A stretch of DNA of 64,000 bases from Burkholderiaceae bacterium (lineage in GTDB: Bacteria > Pseudomonadota > Gammaproteobacteria > Burkholderiales > Burkholderiaceae_C), in contig JACKLO010000008.1 in NCBI GenBank assembly GCA_024235915.1, forward strand, positions 186,001 through 250,000, written 5' to 3'. Position numbers and translations under genes: made by a program. The notes under the pieces were generated by a model. That model had not been told where the DNA came from. It was given only the letters and a program-made list of their open reading frames with translations, and did no database searches. The stretch's first letter is position 1, and each line of letters starts with the position of its first letter. This document shows positions 1-7,759 of this stretch, one piece after another.

Positions 1-43
1 CCTGAAAACACAGCGGTGGCTTGACCACCCCAAGGAGACAACA

Positions 44-1279
44 ATGAGCGATCTGGCGAAGGCGATCGATGCGGTGCTGGACACCGCGGCGACAGGCACT
101 CCCCGTGTGCCCGGCGTGGCGGCGGCAGTGACCGACCGCCGCGGGACGATCTACAAGGGCGCTCGCGGTGTCCGCAACACCGGGTCGGGCGAACCCTTCG
201 AACCCGACACGGTGTGCGCGATCTTCTCGACCACGAAGGCTATCGCCGGCACCGCTTGCCTGCAGCTGGTCGAGGAAGGCTACCTCGACCTCGATGCGCC
301 GGCCAAGGAGTATGTGCGCCAGCTGGCCGACATCCAGGTGATCGAAGGATTCGACAAGGACGGCAAGCCGAAGCTGCGCCCGCCGCGGCGCGATGTCACC
401 ACCCGGCATCTGCTCACGCACACCGCCGGCTTCACCTACGACTTCTTCAACGAGACGTACACGCGGCTCGCGAACGAGCAGGGCCAGCCCTGGGTGGTCG
501 ACGCGTCGTGGAAGTCGATCAAGACGCCCTTGCTCTTTGACCCGGGCGAGCACTGGGAGTACGGCACCAACATCGACTGGGCCGGCATGGTGGTCGAAGG
601 GATCACCGGGAAGCGGCTAGGCGAAGTGATGCAGACGAGGATCCTCGGGCCATTGGGGATGAACGACACCGCGTTCACGATGAGTCCGTCCATGCTGGCC
701 CGCCAGGCCACCATCCACGTACGCGAGGACAACGATGGCTCGCTCATCCCGCTCGACGGGGTGACGCTGCCCCAGGATCCGGAACTCCACATGGGAGGGC
801 ACGGCCTGTACGGGACCGCGACGGACTACGTGAAGTTCATCCGCATGTGGCTCAACGACGGGCGCAGCGACAGCGGCGAGCAGATCCTGAAGCCCGAGAC
901 CGTCGAGATGGCGTCGCGCAATCATCTGCCCAAGGGAATGAACATCAAGATGCTGCCGGGTGTCGGAGCGACGACGACGGCGAAGTCGATCCTTCCCGTT
1001 TCGAAGCCGCGGCTGTCGAACGATGCGGAGTTCTTTCCCGGAATGCCCAAGACCTGGGCGCTCACGTTCATGATCAATGAGCAGGACGCGCCCACTGGTC
1101 GGCCTGCAGGGGCATTGGCATGGGCCGGGCTGGCCAACTGCTACTACTGGATCGATCGGAAGAACGGCGTCGGAGGGTACTGGGCGACGCAGATCTTCCC
1201 GTTTGCCGATCCGGCGTCCGTCGGGGGCTTTCTGGCGATGGAAACGGCGACCTACGAGCACGGGAAGTTTCGTGCCTAA
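44..1279 (+). CDS. serine hydrolase, class C beta-lactamase / EstB-like family
   Basis: A 411-residue protein of the beta-lactamase-fold serine hydrolase family (class C beta-lactamase, EstB esterase, DD-peptidase relatives). Residues 62-65 are STTK, the SxxK nucleophile motif, and residues 173-176 are YGTN, matching the Tyr-containing second motif. A GGHG segment near residue 250 is a third conserved region. No signal peptide is visible, so it is probably cytoplasmic and more likely an esterase acting on small esters or lactones than a periplasmic beta-lactamase. The start is supported by AAGGAGA about 7 bases upstream of the ATG. It has no same-strand partner. The substrate cannot be told from sequence. 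Confidence 0.85.
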   Translation: MSDLAKAIDAVLDTAATGTPRVPGVAAAVTDRRGTIYKGARGVRNTGSGEPFEPDTVCAIFSTTKAIAGTACLQLVEEGYLDLDAPAKEYVRQLADIQVIEGFDKDGKPKLRPPRRDVTTRHLLTHTAGFTYDFFNETYTRLANEQGQPWVVDASWKSIKTPLLFDPGEHWEYGTNIDWAGMVVEGITGKRLGEVMQTRILGPLGMNDTAFTMSPSMLARQATIHVREDNDGSLIPLDGVTLPQDPELHMGGHGLYGTATDYVKFIRMWLNDGRSDSGEQILKPETVEMASRNHLPKGMNIKMLPGVGATTTAKSILPVSKPRLSNDAEFFPGMPKTWALTFMINEQDAPTGRPAGALAWAGLANCYYWIDRKNGVGGYWATQIFPFADPASVGGFLAMETATYEHGKFRA

Positions 1280-1633
1280 CCAATACAGCCTGCGTCATGC
1301 GCACACCCTTTCAGCAAGGGGATGGCGCTGGATCGGAGGTGCCTCGTTGGCCGAAAACGCGGCACCTCCGAATGACCGCTGGTGCGCATCGCAACCGGTC
1401 CACTCGGCTGCGACGAGTGACGGCTCCTGGCCGAACTGAGCCAACGACTGGTTCGGATTCGTCGCCTGACACCTGCCACTCGACGGCGCGTCGTCGCCGA
1501 AATCTTGAGCCGAGGGCGACCGGCGGCTTGTGGCCGAGTCCGGTAGTAGCACCAAGGACGTCGAGCGGCGGCGGACCGCTGCGAAGCCGACCTTCAGCAC
1601 CCCAGGCAAAGAGCCAAGGGGATATCAGTTTCG
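1280..1633. other. 354-bp intergenic region between convergent genes, no gene seen
   Basis: The region separates the ends of the serine hydrolase (plus) and the membrane hydroxylase (minus). Short open frames here have no recognisable domain, no convincing ribosome-binding site and unlike-protein composition, so no gene is called. The only structure seen is the inverted repeat at 1334-1370, listed separately. Confidence 0.6.
1334..1370. repeat. perfect 10-bp inverted repeat, stem-loop candidate
   Basis: CGGAGGTGCC at 1334-1343 is matched perfectly by GGCACCTCCG at 1361-1370. Inside it, after one mismatch, CGTT/AACG pairs again, giving a long hairpin. There is no T-tract on either strand, so it is a weak terminator candidate. 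It could also be part of a dispersed extragenic repeat. Confidence 0.5.
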
Positions 1634-2707
1634 TCAGTGCGCGGGCAGCCCAAAGCACGTCAGCCGACGACCCGCTGACATCGGCTCGGCCGGTTGCTCG
1701 AACCACCGCGTGAGTGCCGGCTCCATCGCCCTCCGCCAGATCGACGGCACCAGCGCCAGGAACATGAGCATCACGTAGCCGGCCGGCAGACGCGGTGAGT
1801 CAGGCGCCAGCTGAAGGCGGTAGTACGGCAGGCGCGGCTCCAGATGGTGCTCGTCGTGCAGGCTGATGTTGAGCGTGATCCAAGCTTGGAACTGGCAGTC
1901 GTCGTCCCACCCTCGACCGTAGCCCACGGCATCGCCCAGGCTGTCGTCACCGAGCGCCCAGTGCTGGATGTAGGTGATGATCTGGACGCCAAACGAGACG
2001 CCAATGGCGACAAGCCCGAACAGCAGTGCGCCCTGCCAGCCGGCAACGGCAGCGAAGGCGATGGCCGTGACGCCCGTTCCCGCAAAGGCCCAGCGGGCAC
2101 GAACCACGGTCGCCGGCACTGGGCCCCTCGCCCACAGGCCTGCACCCGGCCCAGCGAACTCGCGGGCAATCCGCGAGAGGCGACGCACGGCGAACTCCCA
2201 GACGCTCTCACGCCGACGAGGTACCTCCGCCCTCTCGGCGTCGCCATGCCGCGCATGGTGTGCAAGATGCTCGGCGCCCAGCAGCGGGTGTCCGCACATC
2301 CCGGCCAGGACATGCCCGGTCATGGCCTGCACAGGATCCCGGCGGTGGATCAGTTCGTGCACGACACAGGTGCCGAACAGCGCGGTCATCCAGAGGCTGA
2401 GCCCGTAGCCTAGCCAGTCTGCGAACGTCGGGGCCGATGCAACCATCGACCACAGTGAACCGAGCACTGCAACAGGGAACACGACCGGGTACCCGAGTGG
2501 CAGGCGATCGAGAAACGTCGCGACAGCTTCATGCCACTCCGGCGCGCGCGGCAGCATGGCACCGAAGACCAAACGAAGCAGCGAGAAGACCAGTACAACA
2601 ACACCGAAGGCCAGCCAAGGCCTGCCGGCATACGCCCCAGCGAGCAGCAGAGCCGGCATCAGATAGATGGCCAGGTAGCCGGCCGCATTCATCCATTGCC
2701 TGACCAT
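1634..2707 (-). CDS. membrane di-iron hydroxylase / fatty acid desaturase (AlkB/XylM-like)
   Basis: A 357-residue integral membrane protein with the three histidine clusters of the fatty-acid-desaturase / alkane-hydroxylase superfamily: HELIH at 117-121, EHLAHH at 146-151, and HDEHH at 284-288, with QHW at 249-250 as a possible further ligand. Hydrophobic stretches near residues 10-50, 75-115 and 205-250 fit the usual hairpin topology. The spacing of the first two clusters and the last HxxHH resemble AlkB/XylM monooxygenases more than acyl-CoA desaturases, but the substrate is unknown. It is the last gene of a minus-strand run, 22 bp after the LuxR-type regulator. No rubredoxin or reductase gene is adjacent. 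Confidence 0.75.
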   Translation of the reverse strand: MVRQWMNAAGYLAIYLMPALLLAGAYAGRPWLAFGVVVLVFSLLRLVFGAMLPRAPEWHEAVATFLDRLPLGYPVVFPVAVLGSLWSMVASAPTFADWLGYGLSLWMTALFGTCVVHELIHRRDPVQAMTGHVLAGMCGHPLLGAEHLAHHARHGDAERAEVPRRRESVWEFAVRRLSRIAREFAGPGAGLWARGPVPATVVRARWAFAGTGVTAIAFAAVAGWQGALLFGLVAIGVSFGVQIITYIQHWALGDDSLGDAVGYGRGWDDDCQFQAWITLNISLHDEHHLEPRLPYYRLQLAPDSPRLPAGYVMLMFLALVPSIWRRAMEPALTRWFEQPAEPMSAGRRLTCFGLPAH

Positions 2708-2729
2708 GGTGGTGCTCCCTTTACTGCGC

Positions 2730-3494
2730 TCAGATCAACCCGTACTCGGCCGCGAGCTGCGCGGCGGCCTTGCGGTTGGGTACGCCGAGCCTGGCGTTCA
2801 TGCGTTGAAAGCGCGAGTTGATGGCGTTGGGCGAGGCCGCCAGCTCGGAGGCGATCGCCTTGGTGCCGCGCCCCTGGCGTTCGTGTCGGAGCAACAAGAG
2901 ATCTTCCTCGGTCAGCTGGGCCGCCCGCGCGAGCTCGCGCTTGATGCGCTCGATCCACCACGCATGCAGTTCCATCGCCAATGACCTCGCCAGCGGCTTC
3001 AGGATGGCATAGCCCTCGTCGCCAAAGAAACCCTCGTGTTCGGAGCCGAGGCAGAGCACGCCAAGGCGGGTGACCATGCCACTGGCAGGCGCTGGGACGA
3101 TGAGTGCATCACTGAAGCCGTGGCGCCGCGCCAGCTCGACGATCTCTCGTTGAACACCGGCCTCTGCCGGCACGTCGGCGCTGCGAACAGGTTCGGTGTG
3201 GGCCCGGGCGTACGCCAGCCACGGGTCGAGCGCATACCAGGCTCGCCGCTCGTACTCGGCACACCACACCGGGTCGCAGGCCAGCAGGAAGCGGAAGGTG
3301 TCGTGCGCGTCGTCGTCGCGGACAAAGCTGACGAAGGCGGCTGCGTCCGCGCCCATCGTCGCTGCAGCCTGATGCAGCACACCAACGGCTTCGGCCTCGT
3401 CGATGGCCGTCGCCAGCCGGGCCGTGATGGCGACGACACGTGCCGCAAACGAGTCCGCGGCGACGACTCTAGCCAGCGGTACGAGGGGTGTCAT
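2730..3494 (-). CDS. LuxR-family transcriptional regulator with autoinducer-binding domain (solo)
   Basis: A 254-residue protein from the ATG at 3494 (an open frame extends further upstream but lacks protein-like sequence). The N-terminal half has the W-x3-Y and Y-x8-DP spacing of autoinducer-binding domains. The tryptophan usually found a little downstream (TraR Trp85 position, P-x-x-W) is not present. The last 65 residues form a LuxR/GerE helix-turn-helix (LTEED ... AINSRFQRMNARLGV). No luxI-type synthase is present, so it is called a LuxR solo. It overlaps the upstream gene by 26 bp and sits 22 bp before the membrane hydroxylase, which it may control. Ligand unknown. Confidence 0.8.
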   Translation of the reverse strand: MTPLVPLARVVAADSFAARVVAITARLATAIDEAEAVGVLHQAAATMGADAAAFVSFVRDDDAHDTFRFLLACDPVWCAEYERRAWYALDPWLAYARAHTEPVRSADVPAEAGVQREIVELARRHGFSDALIVPAPASGMVTRLGVLCLGSEHEGFFGDEGYAILKPLARSLAMELHAWWIERIKRELARAAQLTEEDLLLLRHERQGRGTKAIASELAASPNAINSRFQRMNARLGVPNRKAAAQLAAEYGLI

Positions 3495-3774
3495 GTTCGT
3501 CGAACAGGTGGTCTGCCATCCGCAGCAGCCTGGCGTGGACGATCGGGTAGTCGAAGCGAAGCGGGTCAGCTTCGGACCATCGTGCGAAGGCATCGCGCGT
3601 GGCAAAGATGTTCGCCTGCGTCACCCGGCCGGCACGCGGCCGCCGCAGTTCGCGTTGCATGTACAGGCCCGCATCGACGAGACGCAGGTCGAGCGTCAGC
3701 ACGCCATCGTCGCTGCGTACCGTGTGCGCGCCAGCCCTATCGCGGCCAGCCCATGTCGTCAAAGTTCTGGTCAT
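3469..3774 (-). CDS. hypothetical protein
   Basis: A 101-residue protein that I do not recognise. It is Arg-rich and mixed alpha/beta in appearance, with no membrane segment, Cys cluster or signal peptide. It is called because it is linked by overlaps with both neighbours on the same strand: 38 bp with the zinc-ribbon gene upstream and 26 bp with the LuxR gene downstream. No strong ribosome-binding site precedes its ATG, so it may be translated by coupling. Confidence 0.55.
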   Translation of the reverse strand: MTRTLTTWAGRDRAGAHTVRSDDGVLTLDLRLVDAGLYMQRELRRPRAGRVTQANIFATRDAFARWSEADPLRFDYPIVHARLLRMADHLFDEHDTPRTAG

Positions 3775-4048
3775 CGGCGCACACCCTTGACTTGCAGTGT
3801 GAACAACGGGCGCCTCGGATCTCGTCCGGCGTCGGCGCGCCCGGCCAGGTGATGGCCGATTCGTCGGTGCAGCTTGGGCATTGCGCGATCAGCAGGTGAA
3901 ACCGCTCCCCGCAACCGCTGCACCTGAGCACGTGGACCTCGTCGGCATCGAGGGCCTCGTAGTCGTCCTGTTCGTCGCAACGGCAGTGCGGACAGGTGAT
4001 CCGCAGGCAGACATCGACGAACGGTTCGTGAAGATCGGGCTCGGTCAT
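3737..4048 (-). CDS. zinc-ribbon protein, hypothetical
   Basis: A 103-residue acidic protein with four CxxC-type pairs: CPHC, CSGC, CPSC and CSHC. These could bind two structural zinc ions. The start at 4048 is chosen over an in-frame ATG 11 codons upstream because GGAGG lies 6 bases before it. It is first in a minus-strand run (unknown protein, LuxR regulator, membrane hydroxylase). Function is not known; a role in metal handling or nucleic-acid binding is possible from the ribbons alone. Confidence 0.65.
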   Translation of the reverse strand: MTEPDLHEPFVDVCLRITCPHCRCDEQDDYEALDADEVHVLRCSGCGERFHLLIAQCPSCTDESAITWPGAPTPDEIRGARCSHCKSRVCADDQNFDDMGWPR

Positions 4049-4238
4049 GGACGGCCTCCAACTCTTCAACAACTTGTGCACAAGCCTATCAACAGGGCGG
4101 AGACGCGCAATCGCATGCCGCCTCGGTTACGTGTCGATTCGTTACGGCTGCGCCGGCTGCGAAACGACGAGACACCGTGCGGTACGAACGAAGACCCGCC
4201 GCCGGTCTACGGTGTCGCAAGAACAGGAGGCCCGCGAC

Positions 4239-4538
4239 ATGTGGATGATCTTTGCTCGCGCGCCGCGGCCTGATGCGCGCCATTGGCCCGGCCGCCGCAT
4301 GCTGGCCTTGATTGACGCCGTTGCGTGGCCGACGGCGCTTGCCGTGGGTTTGATGCAGCTGCCCGTGCAGACCGGCGTCATTGGGCAGGTCTTGCTGGCG
4401 GCGTGCCTGTTGGCCGCGGTCCGCCGCGGCTGGCGCGCGTTGTTTGCCAACGCGCAGTACCGCTTCACGAGCGCCGGTATCGCGGCGCCCCTCGCGCTCC
4501 TGCTGGCGTTCGGGGCGCTGTTGAAGATCGCTGCGTAG
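4239..4538 (+). CDS. small membrane protein, hypothetical
   Basis: A 99-residue protein with hydrophobic segments near residues 25-40, 45-62 and 82-98, probably an inner-membrane protein. The start is set by a strong AGGAGG at 4225-4230, 8 bases before the ATG, which excludes the longer open frame from 4047. It faces the AlpA-type regulator tail to tail with an 11-bp gap. Together these two form the stretch on the 3' side of tRNA-Val that may be left from an integrated element. No function assigned. Confidence 0.6.
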   Translation: MWMIFARAPRPDARHWPGRRMLALIDAVAWPTALAVGLMQLPVQTGVIGQVLLAACLLAAVRRGWRALFANAQYRFTSAGIAAPLALLLAFGALLKIAA

Positions 4539-4549
4539 GTGGCAGCGCT

Positions 4550-4801
4550 TCAGTGTGTCGCCACGACGAGCGCCCTGCTCCATCGCTCGATGTCCGCTGA
4601 ACGCCACCCGATGGCCCTGCCAGTCAGGCGCACGGGTGCGGGGAACTGGTTCGCCGCAACCAGGCGGTAGATCGTCGAGCGGCCCAGGCCCGTGCGTCGA
4701 CGCACAGCACTCATGCGCAGGATCACATCGGCCGGGTGCAAGGCGGCAGGTGCCGCATCGTCGTTCGGCTCGGGCGTCGCGCGGGGCTGGCGTCGATCCA
4801 T
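4550..4801 (-). CDS. AlpA-family DNA-binding regulator (excisionase-like HTH)
   Basis: An 83-residue protein with a MerR/AlpA-like winged helix-turn-helix: a recognition segment GLGRSTIYRLV, then FPAPVRL, then IGWRSADIERW at the C-terminus. AlpA proteins typically regulate phage or integrative-element genes, including integrases, by promoter or excision control. The first 25 residues are disordered and rich in Pro/Ala. It lies 190 bp from the 3' end of tRNA-Val, a common integration site, but no integrase is in the window. It is probably a remnant of an island. Confidence 0.8.
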   Translation of the reverse strand: MDRRQPRATPEPNDDAAPAALHPADVILRMSAVRRRTGLGRSTIYRLVAANQFPAPVRLTGRAIGWRSADIERWSRALVVATH

Positions 4802-4944
4802 GAAGCCAATTTAGACCCGTCAACCTGCCGACCCCGCGATGAATTTCGCCGAAAAACATGCACGGGGCGTCTCGGCCGCCCAACGGTCCCCGGGTGCCTG
4901 CTCAGACACCACTCTTGGACAGTTTTTCGACACCCGAAAGCACG

Positions 4945-4972
4945 AAGGGCCTGCGATTGCTCGCAAGCCCTT
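4945..4972 (-). terminator. stem-loop downstream of tRNA-Val
   Basis: A 12-bp stem (one mismatch) with a TTGC loop, AAGGGCCTGCGA against TCGCAAGCCCTT, lies 18 bases past the tRNA 3' end on the minus strand. Only a short T run follows, so it is a weak intrinsic terminator or a processing signal. Confidence 0.45.
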
Positions 4973-4989
4973 GATTTCATGTGCGTTCT

Positions 4990-5064
4990 TGGTGGGCGGT
5001 GCAGGGTTCGAACCTGCGACCCCTGCCGTGTGAAGGCAGTGCTCTACCGCTGAGCTAACCGCCC
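4990..5064 (-). tRNA. tRNA-Val (anticodon CAC)
   Basis: On the minus strand the 75-nt sequence folds as a full cloverleaf: acceptor stem GGGCGGT/ACCGCCC, D arm GCTC/GAGC, anticodon stem CTGCC/GGCAG with loop TTCACAC (anticodon CAC, valine codon GTG), five-base variable loop, T arm GCAGG-TTCGAAC-CCTGC, discriminator A and an encoded CCA. The 3' end points toward the AlpA-type regulator. Confidence 0.97.
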
Positions 5065-5121
5065 GAATCTGTTGTCGTTGTTGATGGATTCAACAAGGCC
5101 GGAGATCCGGTAAGCCAAAGA

Positions 5122-5850
5122 TTATGCCACGGATTCGGCATCCTGCTTCGGCTCGATGCGACGCCACAGTGTCTTGTCGCCTGTGGCCTTGTCCAGATCG
5201 GCCAGCACGGCCTCATGCGCGGCGTATTCCGCGCTGCTGGCCCGCAGCACCGGCAGGTCGAACTGCGTCAGGTCGATGGCCGCCACGGCGAGCGTCCCTG
5301 GCGACTCCTCGCCGGCATCGATGACCAGCGAGTCCTGCCCGCGCGTCATGCGGATGTACACCTCGGCCAGCAGCCCGGCATCGAGCAGCGCACCGTGCAG
5401 CGTCCGCGAGCTGTTGTCCACCTCCAGCCGCTTGCACAGCGCATCCAGGCTGGCGCGCTGGCCGGGGTAGAGCTCGCGCGCCATCTGCAGCGAGTCGACC
5501 ACACCCGCACAGCGGCTGGCCAGTGGCGGATGGTCCAGGCGCGCGAGTTCGGCGTCCAGGAACCCCAGGTCGAAGCTGGCGTTGTGGATCACCAGTTCGG
5601 CATCGGCCACGTAGGCCAGCAGTTCCTGCACGATGTCGGCGAACTTCGGCTTGTCGGCCAGAAACTCGTCGGTCAGGCCGTGCACCCGCAATGCATCGGG
5701 ATGACTGCTGCGCTCCGGGTTCAGGTACCAGTGGCGGTTGTCACCCGTCAGGCGCCGGTCCACCATCTCGATGAGGCCGATCTCCACCAGACGGTCGCCG
5801 TTATCGGCCGACAGGCCCGTGGTTTCGGTGTCGAGGAAGATCTGTCGCAT
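5122..5850 (-). CDS. dnaQ: DNA polymerase III subunit epsilon, 3'-5' proofreading exonuclease
   Basis: A 242-residue DEDDh exonuclease that proofreads for the replicative polymerase. It starts MRQIFLDTETTGL, giving exo I (D-x-E, residues 7-9); exo II is in the VIHNASFDLGFLD segment, and exo III has H-x4-D (H in RTLHGALLDAG). The C-terminal region would bind the alpha subunit. The ATG at 5850 is preferred because the exonuclease fold begins there; the 24 codons upstream are unlike the family. It begins 4 bp after lgt stops, so the two are probably co-transcribed. Confidence 0.95.
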   Translation of the reverse strand: MRQIFLDTETTGLSADNGDRLVEIGLIEMVDRRLTGDNRHWYLNPERSSHPDALRVHGLTDEFLADKPKFADIVQELLAYVADAELVIHNASFDLGFLDAELARLDHPPLASRCAGVVDSLQMARELYPGQRASLDALCKRLEVDNSSRTLHGALLDAGLLAEVYIRMTRGQDSLVIDAGEESPGTLAVAAIDLTQFDLPVLRASSAEYAAHEAVLADLDKATGDKTLWRRIEPKQDAESVA

Positions 5851-5854
5851 CGGG

Positions 5855-6679
5855 CTATTTTGTCCGTTGTTGTGCAGTCGGCAGCGCACCGCGCTGGCCA
5901 CTCCACCACCACAGTGCCGCACCGGCCGCGATCATCGGCAGGCACAGCCACTGGCCCATGCTCAGGCCCAGCGACAGCAGGCCCAGGAAACTGTCCGGCT
6001 CGCGGAACCACTCGGCGACGAAGCGGAACACGCCGTAGCCCGCCAGGAAGGCGCCAGCCACCTGCCCGGTCGCCCTCGGCTTCGCGCCGTACCACCATAG
6101 CAGTGCGAAGAGCAGCAGGCCCTCCAGGCCGAACTGGTAGAGCTGCGACGGGTGCCTGGCCACGCCGTCACCCGCCTGCGGAAAGACCATGGCCCAGGGC
6201 AATGCGGGGTCGGCCGCACGGCCCCAGAGTTCGCCGTTGATGAAGTTGCCGATGCGGCCACTGGCCAGCCCGGTGGGAACGCAAGGCGCGACTAGATCCG
6301 CCACCTCCAGGAATGGTCGTTTCAGCTTTCGCGCAAACAACGCCAGTGCCACGATGACACCCAGCAGCCCGCCGTGGAAGGACATGCCCCCCTTCCAGAC
6401 CATCAGAATCTCCAGCGGTTGGCTCAGGTAGTGGCCCGGCTTGTAGAACAGGGCATAGCCGATACGGCCGCCGACGATCACCCCGACGACGCCCCAGAAC
6501 AGCAGGTCCTCGACGTCGCGCCGGGTCCAGCCGGCCTGGGCGAACCAGGGCTTGTTGGCACGCTGGATGGCCAGAAACAGGAACAGGCCGAAGGCCACCA
6601 GGTAGGTCAGGCCATACCAGTGAATCTGTATCGGGCCGAGCGCGATGGCGATCGGGTCGAACTGCGGATGCACGAGCAT
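5855..6679 (-). CDS. lgt: prolipoprotein diacylglyceryl transferase
   Basis: A 274-residue inner-membrane enzyme that transfers diacylglyceryl from phosphatidylglycerol to the lipobox cysteine of prolipoproteins. The Lgt signature GRIGNFINGELWGR is intact near residues 140-153, and the HGGLLG segment is present upstream. About seven hydrophobic segments fit the family, and the length is typical. The start overlaps the stop of the LysR gene by one base, and dnaQ follows after 4 bp, suggesting a LysR-lgt-dnaQ transcript. Confidence 0.96.
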   Translation of the reverse strand: MLVHPQFDPIAIALGPIQIHWYGLTYLVAFGLFLFLAIQRANKPWFAQAGWTRRDVEDLLFWGVVGVIVGGRIGYALFYKPGHYLSQPLEILMVWKGGMSFHGGLLGVIVALALFARKLKRPFLEVADLVAPCVPTGLASGRIGNFINGELWGRAADPALPWAMVFPQAGDGVARHPSQLYQFGLEGLLLFALLWWYGAKPRATGQVAGAFLAGYGVFRFVAEWFREPDSFLGLLSLGLSMGQWLCLPMIAAGAALWWWSGQRGALPTAQQRTK

Positions 6680-7653
6680 CAGGTGGGCTTTCTCCGCCGC
6701 GGGCGGGCCCGCGGCGCTGGATGGTTGATGGCTGCAGATTGTGGCCGCTGCGCACCCGACTCGCCGGCGGCAGGCGACGCCACCACATGGTCGACGAAGC
6801 GCTGCACCACCGGCGGTGCCGGTTCGCGCCAGACCAGGCTGGTCTCGCAGCGCAGGGCCTCACCGGCGGGTGCCCGGTAGACCACCCCCGGCCGCTGCAG
6901 TTGCGTCAGCGAGGCCGGCACCCAGGCGATGCCCATGCCGGCAGACACCAAGTTCACGATCGTCTGCATCTGGATCGCCTCCTGTGCAATGACCGGCGTC
7001 GCACTCCGCGCACGATAGTGCCCGAGCACGGCGTCATACAGTGACGGCGCGATGCGCCGCGGAAAGATCACCAGCGGCTCCTGCGCGAGTGCCGCCCACG
7101 ATGGCCGCGCTTGCCGGGCCAGTCGATGCTGCTCGGGCAGCGCCAGCACCATGGCCTCGCGCAGCACGCAGCTTGTGACCAAGCCCGGCGGCACCGCCCC
7201 TTCGGCATGGAGCACAAAACCGGCGTCGATCTGGTCCGCCGCGAAGGCGTCCAGCTGCACGTCCAGCGTCGCTTCGCGCAAAGCCAGCTGTACGCCTGGC
7301 TGCGCCTCGCGAAAGCTCCGCAGCCAGGCCGGCATCGGCCCATAGGCGATGCTGGACACGAAGGCCAGCCGCAGCCGGCCGGCCAGACCTGCCGCCGCGG
7401 CCTGCGCCTGGCCTGGCAACGCATCGGCCGCAGCGATCAAGCGTCGCAGCTCGGGCAGCAGGGCCGCCCCGGCCGGGCTGAGCGCCACGCGGCGCTGGCT
7501 GCGCGTGAGCAGCGGCGCGCCCAGGCGATATTCCAGTTGCTGGATGGCCTGCGTCAGTGCTGGCTGGCTGATATGCAGCCGCTGCGCCGCACGGCCGAAG
7601 TGCAGTTCTTCGGCAACCGCCACAAACTGCCGCAGAGGTCGAAGCTCGATCAT
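6679..7653 (-). CDS. LysR-family transcriptional regulator
   Basis: A 324-residue regulator. The winged HTH is at residues 1-60 (FVAVAEELHFGRAAQRLHISQ...), followed by a periplasmic-binding-protein-like effector domain from about 90 to 295. The C-terminal 25 residues are a basic, Pro/Ala/Arg-rich tail not usual for the family. It is divergent from ilvD across 106 bp, so ilvD is a likely target (IlvR-like role), and it leads into lgt by a one-base overlap. The effector is unknown. Confidence 0.9.
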   Translation of the reverse strand: MIELRPLRQFVAVAEELHFGRAAQRLHISQPALTQAIQQLEYRLGAPLLTRSQRRVALSPAGAALLPELRRLIAAADALPGQAQAAAAGLAGRLRLAFVSSIAYGPMPAWLRSFREAQPGVQLALREATLDVQLDAFAADQIDAGFVLHAEGAVPPGLVTSCVLREAMVLALPEQHRLARQARPSWAALAQEPLVIFPRRIAPSLYDAVLGHYRARSATPVIAQEAIQMQTIVNLVSAGMGIAWVPASLTQLQRPGVVYRAPAGEALRCETSLVWREPAPPVVQRFVDHVVASPAAGESGAQRPQSAAINHPAPRARPRRRKPT

Positions 7654-7759
7654 CGGTGCAGCTTATCAATGAATCACCGGCAATCGATTGGACCAAGCCG
7701 TCGGCCGGACCGATACTGTCGCCCCTGACCGTTTCGTGCCATTCCACAGGAGACCGCCC
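7654..7759. promoter_or_regulatory. divergent promoter/operator region of lysR and ilvD
   Basis: This 106-bp gap is more AT-rich than its surroundings in its left part. It contains the palindrome AATCGATT (7682-7689) and the ATCAATGAATCA segment just before it, plausible parts of a LysR T-N11-A operator. No -35/-10 pair is obvious. Confidence 0.35.

Noticed and set aside
4080..4990. Second copy of the tRNA-Val 3' end as an attachment repeat
   Set aside because: No copy of the last 20 bases of the tRNA was seen to the left within the window.
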